Source of the DNA: Dictyocoela muelleri
Lineage: Eukaryota; Microsporidia
Assembly (NCBI GenBank): GCA_016256075.1
Contig: SDVU01000420.1
Span: 1-13,606, forward strand
Reading direction: 5' to 3'
DNA length: 13,606 bases
Shown here: positions 1-7,888 of the stretch, piece after piece
Numbering within the stretch: the first letter of the stretch is position 1
Layout: every line of letters begins with the position of its first letter
Translations under genes and position numbers: made by a program
The notes under the pieces: generated by a model
Database searches by the model: none
Told to the model about the DNA's origin: nothing
What the model saw: only the letters and a program-made list of their open reading frames with translations

Positions 1-76
1 TAAAAAATTAAAAAATTAAAAAATTAAAAAATTAAAAAATTAAAAAATTAAAAAATTAAAAAATTAAAAAATTAAA
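1..76. repeat. 8-bp A/T tandem repeat (taaaaaat)n
   Basis: The window opens inside a perfect tandem array of the 8-mer taaaaaat, about nine and a half copies. It is cut by the window edge, so its full length is unknown. No coding or RNA signal lies in it. Confidence 0.95.
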
Positions 77-156
77 ATTTTTTGATCGACAATAGGGGTG
101 TTTTTTAAAAAAAATCATACACCTCTTTTTTTATTAGTGAAAATGAAAGTTTCGCC

Positions 157-181
157 CAAATTGGACCTTCGGCCCAATTTG
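157..181. other. Hairpin in a GC-richer patch
   Basis: An 11-bp inverted repeat (CAAATTGGACC / GGCCCAATTTG, one mismatch) closes a three-base TTC loop. It sits just before a 21-bp tandem repeat in a patch (about 118-300) that is clearly richer in G and C than its surroundings. An RNA structure or the tip of an unrecognised mobile element are both possible; neither is shown. Confidence 0.6.
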
Positions 182-190
182 TGCAAAACG

Positions 191-263
191 TTTTCTGGCC
201 AGCAATTTGAATTTTCTGGCCAGCAATTTGGATTTTCTGACAGCAAATTGAATTTTCTGGGGG
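191..263. repeat. 21-bp tandem repeat, about 3.5 copies
   Basis: The unit starts TTTTCTGGCCAGCAATTTG and recurs at 191, 212, 233 and (partial) 253, with a few substitutions and one deletion in the third copy. The reading frame across it (98-295) stays open only from a GTG codon and is repetitive, so I do not call a gene here. Confidence 0.85.
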
Positions 264-300
264 CCGGTTGTATTTTAAAGGGAGGAGCTATTTAAATTTT

Positions 301-814
301 CAGGTATCTAGGACCTAAACTTGCAAACTTCAAACCTAATTTTAATCACTCTGTAATAAACATCAGAGTCAATCGTCTCATTAAATAAATAATTTTTTTT
401 GCGTCTTTAATTACATAAATCAAAAAAAAATATTTGAATTTTTTTTTATAAATACGTATTTTATAATGTTCAAACTAATTTTTTATATTCAGCTAGAGGG
501 AACATGAACCAAAATATGTTTAGCACTGGTCTACAAGAAGATGTTTTATTTAATTTTAGTTTCTCAAGCAAACTCATTTATTTTTTTTAAAAAACTAAAG
601 AAAGAATTTAAAAATATTTAATTATTTAAATTTATTAAAAAGCGTTTATTTTTTAGGAAATATTAAACCTTCTTATATTATTAGCTAATAACCTTATTGT
701 GTAAAATATCTAAACAATTATTTAATATGTATATTGAATCTTTATGAACTATACTACAAAAAAATGTTTGAAAATGCTCATATAAGCTTATTAAAAAGAG
801 TAGTGATATAATTT
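301..814. other. No gene or element recognised
   Basis: AT-rich sequence with stops in all frames. The only ATG frame worth noting (504-590) is 28 codons long and resembles nothing I know. A 6-bp hairpin (ACTCTG / CAGAGT, about 350-371) is present but weak. Confidence 0.6.
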
Positions 815-935
815 TATTCAAAATTTAGAAATTAGATTTTAAAAAGCGTTTGGATTGTTTTTTACGACTCTGAAAGCAAAAAAAATTCATAGTATAGGTC
901 ATGTGCTTCCTAAAAAAATAAAAGTCATTAAACTT
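815..935 (+). repeat. Dispersed repeat A, copy 1
   Basis: This segment matches 2495-2615 in the same orientation. Shared blocks include aatttagaaat, aaaaagcg, attgtttttta, a gcaa/aaaaaa block, aGGTCAT and aaAGTCA in the same order with small indels. Identity by eye is roughly 65-70 percent, so the copies are old. Coding potential is absent. It is probably part of a non-autonomous transposon whose true ends I cannot fix. Confidence 0.5.
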
Positions 936-937
936 AA

Positions 938-1075
938 AACCGGAAAAAGCCTGAGCGTTTTTACTGAAAAATCAAAAAAATAACTGGAAAACATTGTCTA
1001 TTTTTACCATACCTTTTATGTTATAAAAAATGAAATTATCGAATGAACAAATATAAGAATATTCTTAACTAAGAA
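938..1075 (+). repeat. Repeat B, left arm of a long inverted pair
   Basis: The reverse complement of 2325-2465 aligns here. Shared anchors are ccggaaaaag, gagcgtttt, ctggaaaac, and aaaaaatgaaa followed by a taa/gaa-acaa block and ataagaat. Identity is about 65-70 percent by eye. Together the arms enclose about 1.25 kb holding three palindromes, so they may be the terminal inverted repeats of an older element into which smaller palindromic elements jumped. Confidence 0.45.
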
Positions 1076-1134
1076 GATAATTTTTTTTAAAAAAACATAA
1101 ATATTTTATTAGTATAGAATTTTCTTATGCGCAG

Positions 1135-1196
1135 TACGAGAACTCTCATCAGGCGAATTCTCGTATATTTGATAAAAGCAGCTCGAGAAGTCGCCT
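1135..1196. other. Two competing hairpins sharing one arm
   Basis: TACGAGAA (1135-1142) pairs perfectly with TTCTCGTA (1158-1165) across a 15-base loop. The same middle arm extended to AGGCGAATTCTCG (1151-1163) also pairs 12/13 with CGAGAAGTCGCCT (1184-1196). The two folds are mutually exclusive. The patch is GC-rich for the region and lies between repeat B and the first palindrome. Confidence 0.6.
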
Positions 1197-1271
1197 CAAA
1201 TTTTTTTAATTAAAAATATAGCAATTTCTTATTTTTTAACAAGGATATTCGGTTATTTTACGGGTTCTTCT

Positions 1272-1512
1272 GATCAAAAACTTTGAGATGAGCCCATATT
1301 AAAAATACCTAAAACTTGCTATATTTCTTGTCAAAAATAGATACAGTCTTATTTAATCATGTTATTAAAACGTTTTATAACTTTTCGGGTTGCAAAAAAG
1401 AAGTATAAAAATGATAGATATCATGACTAAATGGGAGCGTATATATTTCTACTGAAAATTTAGCAATGATTTTATATTATCAACATTAGATCATCTCAAA
1501 GTTTTTGAGTAT
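1272..1512. mobile_element. Palindromic MITE-like element, family P1, copy 1
   Basis: The ends are inverted copies of TCAAAAACTTTGAGATGA. The complementarity continues inward for most of the length (cattgctaaatttt / ttgctatatttc, tcatgata / aatcatg blocks), so the whole unit could fold into one imperfect hairpin of about 240 bp. A second copy lies at 1690-1942. No clear target duplication is visible and there is no coding capacity. The superfamily cannot be assigned. Confidence 0.65.
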
Positions 1513-1519
1513 AGAATCT

Positions 1520-1681
1520 AGGTCGCAGGGTCATTGTTAAGTTATAATACAAACAAATATGAAAACAATATAAAAATAAAATTTCAGAAACTAATATTCG
1601 CTAAATTTTATTTGAAATTTTATTTTTTATATTGTTCTTATATTCGTTTTTATTTGAACTTAACGATGACCATGCGAGCCT
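1520..1681. mobile_element. Short palindromic element P2 between the two P1 copies
   Basis: The left end reads ggtcgcagggtcattgttaa and the right end, reverse-complemented, ggctcgcatggtcatcgttaa. Complementarity continues through an acaatataaaaa(a)taaaattt block to near the centre, so almost the whole 160 bp is one imperfect hairpin. It fills the gap between the two P1 copies with only a few bases to spare. An open frame on the minus strand (1601-1795) is a by-product of this palindrome and P1. Confidence 0.65.
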
Positions 1682-1689
1682 GTTTGTCC

Positions 1690-1942
1690 ACTCTAAAACT
1701 TTGAGATGAATGCATGATGAAAATACTGAATCAATGTTAAATTTTTCTGGTAGGAATAAATACGTATCATTTGTCATAATCTTAAACATTTTCATATTTT
1801 TATATTTTTTTTCAACTCAAAAAAAAGGAATAAAGGTATAAAAATATTTAATATCATAATTAAATAAGGCGGTATCGATTTTTACGAAAAAAAAACATTA
1901 ATCAGTATTATCAACATGAGCTAATTGAAAGTTTTTGAGTAT
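1690..1942. mobile_element. Palindromic MITE-like element, family P1, copy 2
   Basis: The ends are inverted copies of CTCTAAAACTTTGAGATGA and AAAGTTTTTGAG. The interior aligns with copy 1 (attatcaacat near the right end, gaataaaggtataaaaat in the middle). Divergence from copy 1 is substantial, which suggests an old family. No target duplication or coding capacity is seen. Confidence 0.65.
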
Positions 1943-2042
1943 ACGAATCCGTTGGAGAAACAAATATTCAATTCATACGTTCCTTAGACGGCAACTCTAG
2001 AAAATTTTTATAAATAACAAAATATATAAACGTCAAAGTATA

Positions 2043-2324
2043 ATAAAAACTTCTTTATATTGTTTTATATACATATTTAAAAATAAAGATATATATATAT
2101 ATTAATCACGGTCCATAAAGTATATATAAAAATTCATATTAAAATATGTAAATAAAACAATGTGAAGAATTTTTTTACGTCAAAATTTATTATTTGTAAT
2201 TTATAATTTTTTTTTTCGAAGAGTGTCTAAGAATATTAGAATCTGATATTCGTGTTGAAAATAAGGAATTGCCATAATTTTTTATTCAAAAAAAGTTGTG
2301 AAGAGGTCATGAACTGCGCTAAAG
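2043..2324. other. No gene recognised; AT microsatellite
   Basis: Very AT-rich, with a short (AT)n run around 2088-2102. All frames are closed within a short distance. I see no RNA gene or element end here. Confidence 0.55.
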
Positions 2325-2465
2325 CGAAATTTCTCGCAACAATTCTTATGGTTGTTTATTAGATATTTTCATTTTTTACTAGTAGAAGAAACGTAAAAAA
2401 TCTAACGTTTTCCATTTTTTTTATTTGAGATTTACTTAAAACGCCCCGCGATTTTTCGGGCTGCT
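2325..2465 (-). repeat. Repeat B, right arm of a long inverted pair
   Basis: This is the inverted partner of 938-1075. It ends in the GC-rich stretch gccccgcgatttttcgggc, which has a weak hairpin of its own. Confidence 0.45.
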
Positions 2466-2494
2466 ATATAAAAAAGTTTGTTATATTTTTTTTT

Positions 2495-2615
2495 AAATTT
2501 AGAAATAATTTTACAAAAAGCGATTTAATTGTTTTTAAGAAGTCCGCAAGCAATAAAAAAGTGTAATTATAAGGTCATTAAAATTTTGAAAAAATTAAAG
2601 TCACAAATGGATTTG
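2495..2615 (+). repeat. Dispersed repeat A, copy 2
   Basis: Direct repeat of 815-935 with the same order of blocks. It lies just outside repeat B here, whereas copy 1 lies just outside the other arm of B in the same rather than mirrored orientation. A simple symmetric element therefore does not explain the arrangement. Confidence 0.5.
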
Positions 2616-2655
2616 TAGGTTTGACTCTATTATACAATAGACATTAGGAGCTCTC

Positions 2656-2868
2656 TTACTGAGAGTGGCCAGATAGCTCAATGGTTATCACGTTTGATTG
2701 TAAAATTTTAGTATCGTGGGCCGAATCCCGTTGACGTCTCTCTTTAATAAATAATAAGTGGCTGCAATGTGCAGTCAAAAAGTATTTAATTTTCGTGTAA
2801 TATACAGTTGTTCCAGTGTGGTATAGCTGATTAGAACTTGGTCTAATATGACAATGAAGTAGATAAAA
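2656..2868 (+). repeat. tRNA-derived SINE-like repeat, copy 1
   Basis: A polymerase III A box (TAGCTCAATGG, 2674-2684) is followed about 44 bp later by a B-box-like GGGCCGAATCC (2718-2728). This is the spacing of a tRNA gene. The tRNA fold is not intact: the D stem, T stem and acceptor pairing all fail, so this is not a working tRNA. From ttgacgtc onward, about 130 bp of tail aligns with 7404-7536 (ctttaataaataa, taatatacagttg, ctaatatga). A tRNA-related head with a shared unrelated tail in two places is how SINEs look. The 3' end is set only by where the alignment stops. Confidence 0.65.
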
Positions 2869-3945
2869 CTTTGAGGTGCGAGGATGATTGCGGCGACGCA
2901 TTTCGGCAAAAAGTAGTTATAAATAAAATATCATTAAAAAGCCTCAAATTACCTGTATCTTGTCGAGTCTTTGATAAAAAGAATATCGAGTATACAGCGG
3001 GGCTTCTGGGTAGCTTAGGAAGTGTTGTATTATTGGAACACCAGGAACAAAAGGTCATAATACTATGGTTGGAGACAACTCTCCAGTTTGGCAGCTTCAA
3101 ATTTTGTAAGCATTTAATATAGTATATAATCTTGCTGAGAGTGTACATGATGCCTTTTTACATACAAAGTATAAAAAAAACTAATAATTAAAATTTTAAA
3201 CCAACAAAATTATTTGATTTATTCGTCAATTTTATAATTTCGATAAATTGATAAAAATATATAAAAAAACTAGATATTACACCCATTTCTAATCCAGTAT
3301 AGTCAATAATTTTCGAAAATTATATAAAATCGATTTTTCTAAATAAATTCGGAATAACAGTTTGACGAAGAGTGATACATTCTGAATTAAAAGTAAATGA
3401 ATATGTTACTACTGATATCCTCGACGAAAACGAAAATTCCTACAAGGGGTTTAATTATCTCTGGTTTCAATCGGATGTCGCAAGAAAAGAATAAAATTAA
3501 ATCTTAATGGCTATGTATTTTATTAAAATATTTTAATTAAATAGTTTTTCTTATAACATTATGATATGATAATCGTTTATTTTCGCAAAAATATTCGTTT
3601 TATAAAGCATCATAACAATCTCATAGATTGTTTTATAACCTTCTGTATGAAACCTTGTTACATACAACTTCCCCTGGGACACAGCTTTAACTGAATATAA
3701 TGTCTAATAAATTCCTTAACATTTTTTATTTGGCTTTATAAATGTTACTACCTATTATTAGAGTCTAAAGTCCTATTTTATCAAATTTGTTTTCTATTTT
3801 TTTTAAATTCATTTTTTCTAATACTTTTTATTTTATTTATAAATGAGGCAATTTCTTATATTTAAATTATTTTTCTTATAAATTCAAATTTTATTATGGG
3901 TTCTCTAATTTATTTAATAATGTCATTTTGAGGGTGAAACTAATA
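2869..3945. other. No gene confirmed; possible coding relics
   Basis: A GC-richer patch (2871-3122) is open for 83 codons on the plus strand, but only from a TTG codon, with no ATG inside and no family resemblance I recognise. On the minus strand, about 3570-3710 is open for some 50 codons (contains QGKLYVTRFHTEGYK) and has protein-like composition. It has no start and I cannot name it. The remainder is AT-rich with stops in all frames. These may be eroded pieces of transposon genes. Confidence 0.4.
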
Positions 3946-4810
3946 TGTCGCGCACTGGGCGCGCGACATTTATAATAAATAATTAAAAATAGCCTTTGTA
4001 AAGTTGAACCCTGGTAAGTGTAGCCACAGTAATAATTTTGTAACACTGAACCAGAAGACCAATAATATTAAAAAATAAACAATATAAATATTTTTTTTTC
4101 ATTAATAAATAAATTTTATGTGCTTTCTAGTCTAAAAATTAAATAAATTATAATCAAGTACAAATATTATGGTAATATAAAGAGAAATATTGACTAATAT
4201 GGTAAAAATTTGGTACTACAACGGTTTAGAGACCTAACAAAAATTAAGAAAATGTATAAACACTAAAGATCCATAAAATTTTTTGCTAATTATATATCCC
4301 GAGAAAATTTTTTTTATTTTTATAAGTTTAAGCATCTATTATATTTAGCATTGGAAATTACTATATTTGGTAATAAATTTTAATTCATAAATAATGTTCC
4401 AAGAGTTATAATCAGAAAAAATTACATATATTGTATATATATCTCACTAAGCTCTTTTTTATAAGTCAATAAACCGTAGGAGTACTAAAAATTGTTTATG
4501 AAAGTCAAGTAAAAAGTCTAAAATGTAACAATAGAATTTTTTTCTGCAATATTTACGTATAGTTTCTATCACGTATAAAAAATAAAGTATTTATTCTAAA
4601 TTGTATTGTTAAAATTTATTTATTAATAAAAAAAAATATTTTTTTTTTTTAACATTTTTGATATTCTAGTTCTGTAATACATAATAATTACTGTGGCTAC
4701 ACTTACCAGGGTTCAACTCCCACAAAGGCTATTTTTAATTATTTATTAAAAATGTCTCGCACTGGGCGCATGTCGCCGCTGGGCGCATGTCTCGCGCTTA
4801 GCACGCGACA
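3946..4810. mobile_element. Non-autonomous foldback element F1
   Basis: Both ends carry TGTCGCG / CGCGACA and, inside it, a long inverted repeat. The parts ataataaataattaaaaatag, agttgaaccctggtaagtg and tagccacagtaat read outward-in on both sides. Weaker complementarity runs on, so each arm reaches about 180 bp (to about 4122 and from about 4605). The flanks match as TAATA (3941-3945 and 4811-4815), a likely 5-bp target duplication, although a TA duplication cannot be excluded. The interior of roughly 480 bp has no open frame and looks like AT filler. The 865-bp length and the absence of a transposase mean it needs a partner element. The superfamily is not assigned. Confidence 0.85.
4752..4810. 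repeat. Iterated GC-rich tip of F1 (about 17-bp units)
   Basis: The right tip has units tgtctcgcactgggcgca, tgtcgccgctgggcgca and tgtctcgcgcttagc... in tandem. The left tip (3946-3968) has only one unit, tgtcgcgcactgggcgc, closing on its own complement as an 8-bp hairpin. Tip units of this kind often hold transposase binding sites; the role here is inferred. The asymmetry of three units against one is directly visible. Confidence 0.8.
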
Positions 4811-4984
4811 TAATACCTCCATAAATCCTATTCCTGTCGTAGTTTACTATAAGATTTTTAACTTTATATGAACGACAACCCGACAATTTCTTTAGACCAT
4901 CTATTATTTTTTTATTTAAACAGCATACTCGTCCTTTACTTTCCCATAATATAACATTAAATGTAAGCTATAGATTAAAATTCT

Positions 4985-6170
4985 CTACCTAAGCATTAAG
5001 CTTCATTATTTTAAGATTTATGGAGATTATCTGCGAATAATATTCATAAAAAGATTCTGTATAAATATAATTAAAGAATTTTGATACTTCATGCACATTT
5101 GTGTATTCAATTTTTTTACAAAAGCATATCAAATTTAGCAATAAATACCTATAATCATAAATCCGTTTTTTAACTTCCATTAAATCAATTTTAACTATTT
5201 CAATGTGTATCGAAGTCTTTACATATTTGACGTTTTGAATTAATTTTTCGTCTTTAATAAGACATATTTTACACTTCTTTATAATTTTATTTATCTTTTT
5301 GAACTTGATTTCAATATTTCATTTCTTATTAATATTCAATATTGTCTTTTATGGTCGTGTTTTTCATGCAACTGAATTTTTTTTTCTAAATCATCTTTTA
5401 TTAGATATTTAATCGAAGTATTTGGGAAAATGTTTTGACTTGATGTATCATCTTGTAGTAATTTGGAACCTTTAGGATTAAAATATTTTGAAATGATATA
5501 TGCAATCTTCTATCCTATTTTGCATCTTTTCGGTTCCGTTTTTTTTGTAAAAGTCTTCCGTTTTTTTATGATCATTTACAATAAAAAAATTTCTTAAGAT
5601 TATATATTACTGTAAATTCTCCGCCGCACAACTCGTCTATCATTTCACGCTCAGAAATAGTGTAATTCAATTCTTTTCCTCATAAGACGCGTGAAATATA
5701 AGCAATGACGCGATTTCCTTGATTTAGTGTCCCAAATTTTCATATGTGATTCGTCAGATCCGGTATAAACACTTCAGTCATATACGGCAAAATATTACCT
5801 AGTTTATTAATCCAAATTTCACATAATTCCTTAAAAAGTTGTTCGGATCTTTTTACTGATTTTTCCCTTCTTTAACTTTTTAATAAATCATATCACGCTT
5901 ATGTTTGGTCGATAAGTTCATAAGGAAGAATATTATATAATGTCTGTGACCTAAAAATAGCCTAATTTGTTTATTGATACTCGGCTGTTGGTATTTTTAT
6001 TATCCCCTCAGGTCTTTTAATTAAAGGTTTTATGCATTTTTTTACAATTAAGTATTCTCTATATCACATTTCGACCTACAAAAGCTCGAGTTATTCATAT
6101 TTTTAAATTTTATTCAGTAAATCTGGATTTTTTACTATCTAAATTCTGCGAACGCGTGTTATAAAACGGG
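4985..6170 (-). mobile_element. Ty3/gypsy-like pol fossil
   Basis: On the minus strand, reading from high to low coordinates, pieces of an LTR-retrotransposon pol appear in the usual order. They are the end of reverse transcriptase (about 6110-5980), an RNase H-like block (about 5750-5590, with a SEREMIDELCGGEFTV-like stretch) and an integrase portion. The integrase portion starts with an IDLM-type motif and continues in the open stretch 4989-5180 (YRYLLLNLICFCKKIEYTNV). The copy is broken, with on the order of ten or more breaks, and lacks gag, protease and both LTRs as far as I can see. It is an old fossil. The domain order makes Ty3/gypsy more likely than other RT elements; family assignment is by eye. 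Confidence 0.7.
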
Positions 6171-6464
6171 TTCGTGATTAGTGGACGGTTTTTAATAAAA
6201 GGTAAATTGGAATAGAATATTTATATAAATATGTAGAAAAATAAATCGAATATTTTCGATTTTATGCTCCCAAATGAAATGTACTAAAATTCAGTTTTTT
6301 TTCTTTGAAATACTATCTTTATCTACCTAAGATATTTTCATAAGTCCTTGTTAACTTAAATTGTCGAAGTTTGCACTTAAGGAATATCGATATTACAAAG
6401 TCTTAAGAATCATTAATCTTAATGTGCTAAAAAATAGTACTTTCATATAAAGATAAAAAAAAAA
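6171..6464. other. No gene or element recognised
   Basis: AT-rich spacer between the gypsy fossil and the end of the minus-strand Merlin relic. The C-terminal part of the Merlin transposase might have lain here but I cannot find its third acidic motif. Confidence 0.5.
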
Positions 6465-7030
6465 ATACTGATCAATAATAATTGTTGTTCCAGATAATAT
6501 GTTATATTGTATAATCCAGGCCATTGTCTTTGAATTTTTTTTAGTGCATATAATTTTATTTAAACACTCTTTCTGGTCTTTTAACAATTCAGCCTACATA
6601 CCATTGACATCTAATAAAACTTTTTCGATTATACTTACGCTTGAAGAAAAATCTTTTATCTATTTCGACAGTATTAATAGAGTCATCTTCATTGAATAAA
6701 TACAAAATTTCAAAATTTTAGGCTAATAATTCACACATAGTCTCTCTCACATAAAAGCAATATCTTAAACTCTATATCTATATTTATTTAACCCATATTA
6801 AATATCTAAGTAGGATAATCGGTTTGTTAGTATATACAAATTGAAAAATATGTTGTGAATAATTGAGCGTAGGCTTTAGAAAGTCTATTTAATCGTAAAC
6901 CTCACGAATAACGCTTCGTTCTTTTACAAGCCCAATGAAAATCATCAAAAATTCCCTTTTTTGACTGTATGTATGTTTGTTTTGTTTTCACATCTTTTAC
7001 ATTTATTGCAGTCTCAATAATACCAATACC
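6465..7030 (-). pseudogene. Decayed Merlin (IS1016/IS1595-like) transposase, relic 1
   Basis: Read on the minus strand, the order of a Merlin DDE transposase is visible. A zinc-ribbon start (CNKCKRCENKTN, near 7010-6975) comes first. A central region follows, with NRLSYLDI and ERLCVNY near 6820-6730. The first catalytic motif is VEIDKRFFFKRKYNR, with Asp at 6658-6660. Next comes a stretch KDQKECLNKIICTKK...ILSGTTIIIDQY, with the second Asp at 6471-6473. The pieces lie in at least three frames with several stops, so it is dead. The third acidic residue and C-terminus are not found. It differs clearly from the Merlin relic at 12866-13510, so two lineages are represented. Merlin moves by cut and paste with 8-9 bp target duplications; no ends are seen here. 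Confidence 0.75.
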
Positions 7031-7202
7031 TTCAAAAAATATATTTTACGTTTTTGCTTCATATATTGTTAGTTAGAGGACTTTCCTGAATTTATAATAA
7101 CATTTTTTTATGTAATTATACTTTATCCTCTTATATATTTTTTACTTGAATTCTTACGTGTAAGGATGTATTTAATTCCCTTTATAAAACAGTCTTCTAA
7201 TC
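7031..7202. other. Spacer before the hAT-like end
   Basis: AT-rich sequence with no recognised feature. It may include the lost N-terminus of the Merlin relic on the minus strand. Confidence 0.4.
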
Positions 7203-7285
7203 CAGTGGTCTTCAACTTTTTTCCTACATCCCGGTCACAATGTAAAAAAAAATTTCGCGAAACGGTCCAAGTATAAAAAAATATG
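7203..7285 (+). mobile_element. hAT-like transposon terminus
   Basis: The sequence starts CAGTGGTCTTCAACTTTTTT and continues through cccggtcaca, atttcgcg and acggtcc to aagtata. This closely follows the widespread hAT terminal pattern CAGTGGTTCTCAA...TTTT followed by repeated cggtcc/ggaccac motifs. No matching opposite end (…CCACTG) is seen nearby, so this is a solo or truncated end, probably cut by the SINE-like repeat that follows. Eight bases before it read ttctaatc, which would be the target copy. Confidence 0.65.
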
Positions 7286-7344
7286 CAGACTGCAAATTAT
7301 ACAATTTTTCATATATCATAATTAACAACACATCTCCTAAAATC

Positions 7345-7540
7345 ATAAACTTAGAGATTGCATATTGGCCAACACTCTTGAATAAAAAAATTATGCATCG
7401 AGGTTGTAATCTCGCTGACTTCACTTTAATAAATAAATATAGTTGACATTATGCGATCAATAAGTATATAAATATAGTATTAATATACAGTTGATCAGTG
7501 TTTAGTATTAAGACTTGTCCTAATATGAAATAAAACAGAG
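7345..7540 (+). repeat. tRNA-derived SINE-like repeat, copy 2
   Basis: The segment from about 7385 (gcatcgaggttgtaatctcg) to 7536 aligns with 2711-2866 of copy 1. The B-box region, ctgac-tc, ctttaataaataa, taatatacagttg and ctaatatga occur in order. The tRNA-like head is more eroded than in copy 1, with the A box missing. It is interrupted or ends shortly before the TIR of the next element at 7554. Confidence 0.6.
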
Positions 7541-7553
7541 AGATTCCGTTAGA

Positions 7554-7596
7554 CCTATTTTTCACCGTAGGTGAAATTTGGTCGGTTTTTCACCTG
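7554..7596 (+). repeat. Left TIR of the outer element
   Basis: It reads cctatttttcaccgtaggtg and continues aaatttggtcggtttttcacctg. It is matched in inverse by the right TIR with two substitutions. Confidence 0.93.
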
Positions 7597-7706
7597 AAGG
7601 TTAAAATGAGGAGAAATAATAAAAATTTTTAACGAGATTCAAATAAAAAAAATAACAATATAATTTAAATATTTTACAGATTATTATTAATCGTATTAGC
7701 GAGTAT

Positions 7707-7785
7707 TTTTAAGAATGGTTCTTTTTGTCATTTTTTCTTTATAAAATGACTAAAACGGTTGTTAAGCTTGTTTAGGTTATTAAGG
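7707..7785 (+). repeat. 79-bp direct duplication, left copy
   Basis: This runs from ttttaagaatggttc to ggttattaagg and recurs at 9387-9466. The only difference is the length of one T run (six against seven). It ends five bases before the left end of the MULE. Confidence 0.95.
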
Positions 7786-7790
7786 CGTTA

Positions 7791-7863
7791 GGCCTAAACT
7801 CGCCTATAGGCGAGTTGAGGCCTAACTCGCCAGCATATAAAAAACCTCAACTCGCCTAAATTT
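7791..7863 (+). repeat. Left TIR of the MULE, with iterated AACTCGCC
   Basis: AACTCGCC occurs at 7797, 7824 and 7849, spaced 27 and 25 bp, with an inverted GGCGAGTT at 7809-7816. The first copy and the inverted copy form a 20-bp perfect palindrome centred on TATA-like ctatag. Such spaced repeats are typical of transposase binding sites; that function is inferred. Confidence 0.93.
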
Positions 7864-7888
7864 AAAAAATATTAAAAAAATTTAATTT

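Noticed and set aside
98-295. 65-codon open frame at the start of the window
   Set aside because: It starts at GTG, not ATG, and crosses a 21-bp tandem repeat; no family resemblance.
2664-2745. Functional tRNA gene
   Set aside because: A and B boxes are present, but D, T and acceptor stems do not pair and a related degenerate copy with the same tail exists elsewhere.
2871-3122. 83-codon open frame in a GC-richer patch, and the overlapping minus-strand frame
   Set aside because: The plus frame begins at TTG with no ATG inside, and I recognise no domain in it or in the antisense frame; kept only as a possible relic.
4689-4735. tRNA-like T arm in ggttcaactcc near the F1 right arm
   Set aside because: The T stem pairs at only three of five positions, no A box lies at the right distance, and the sequence is part of an inverted repeat.
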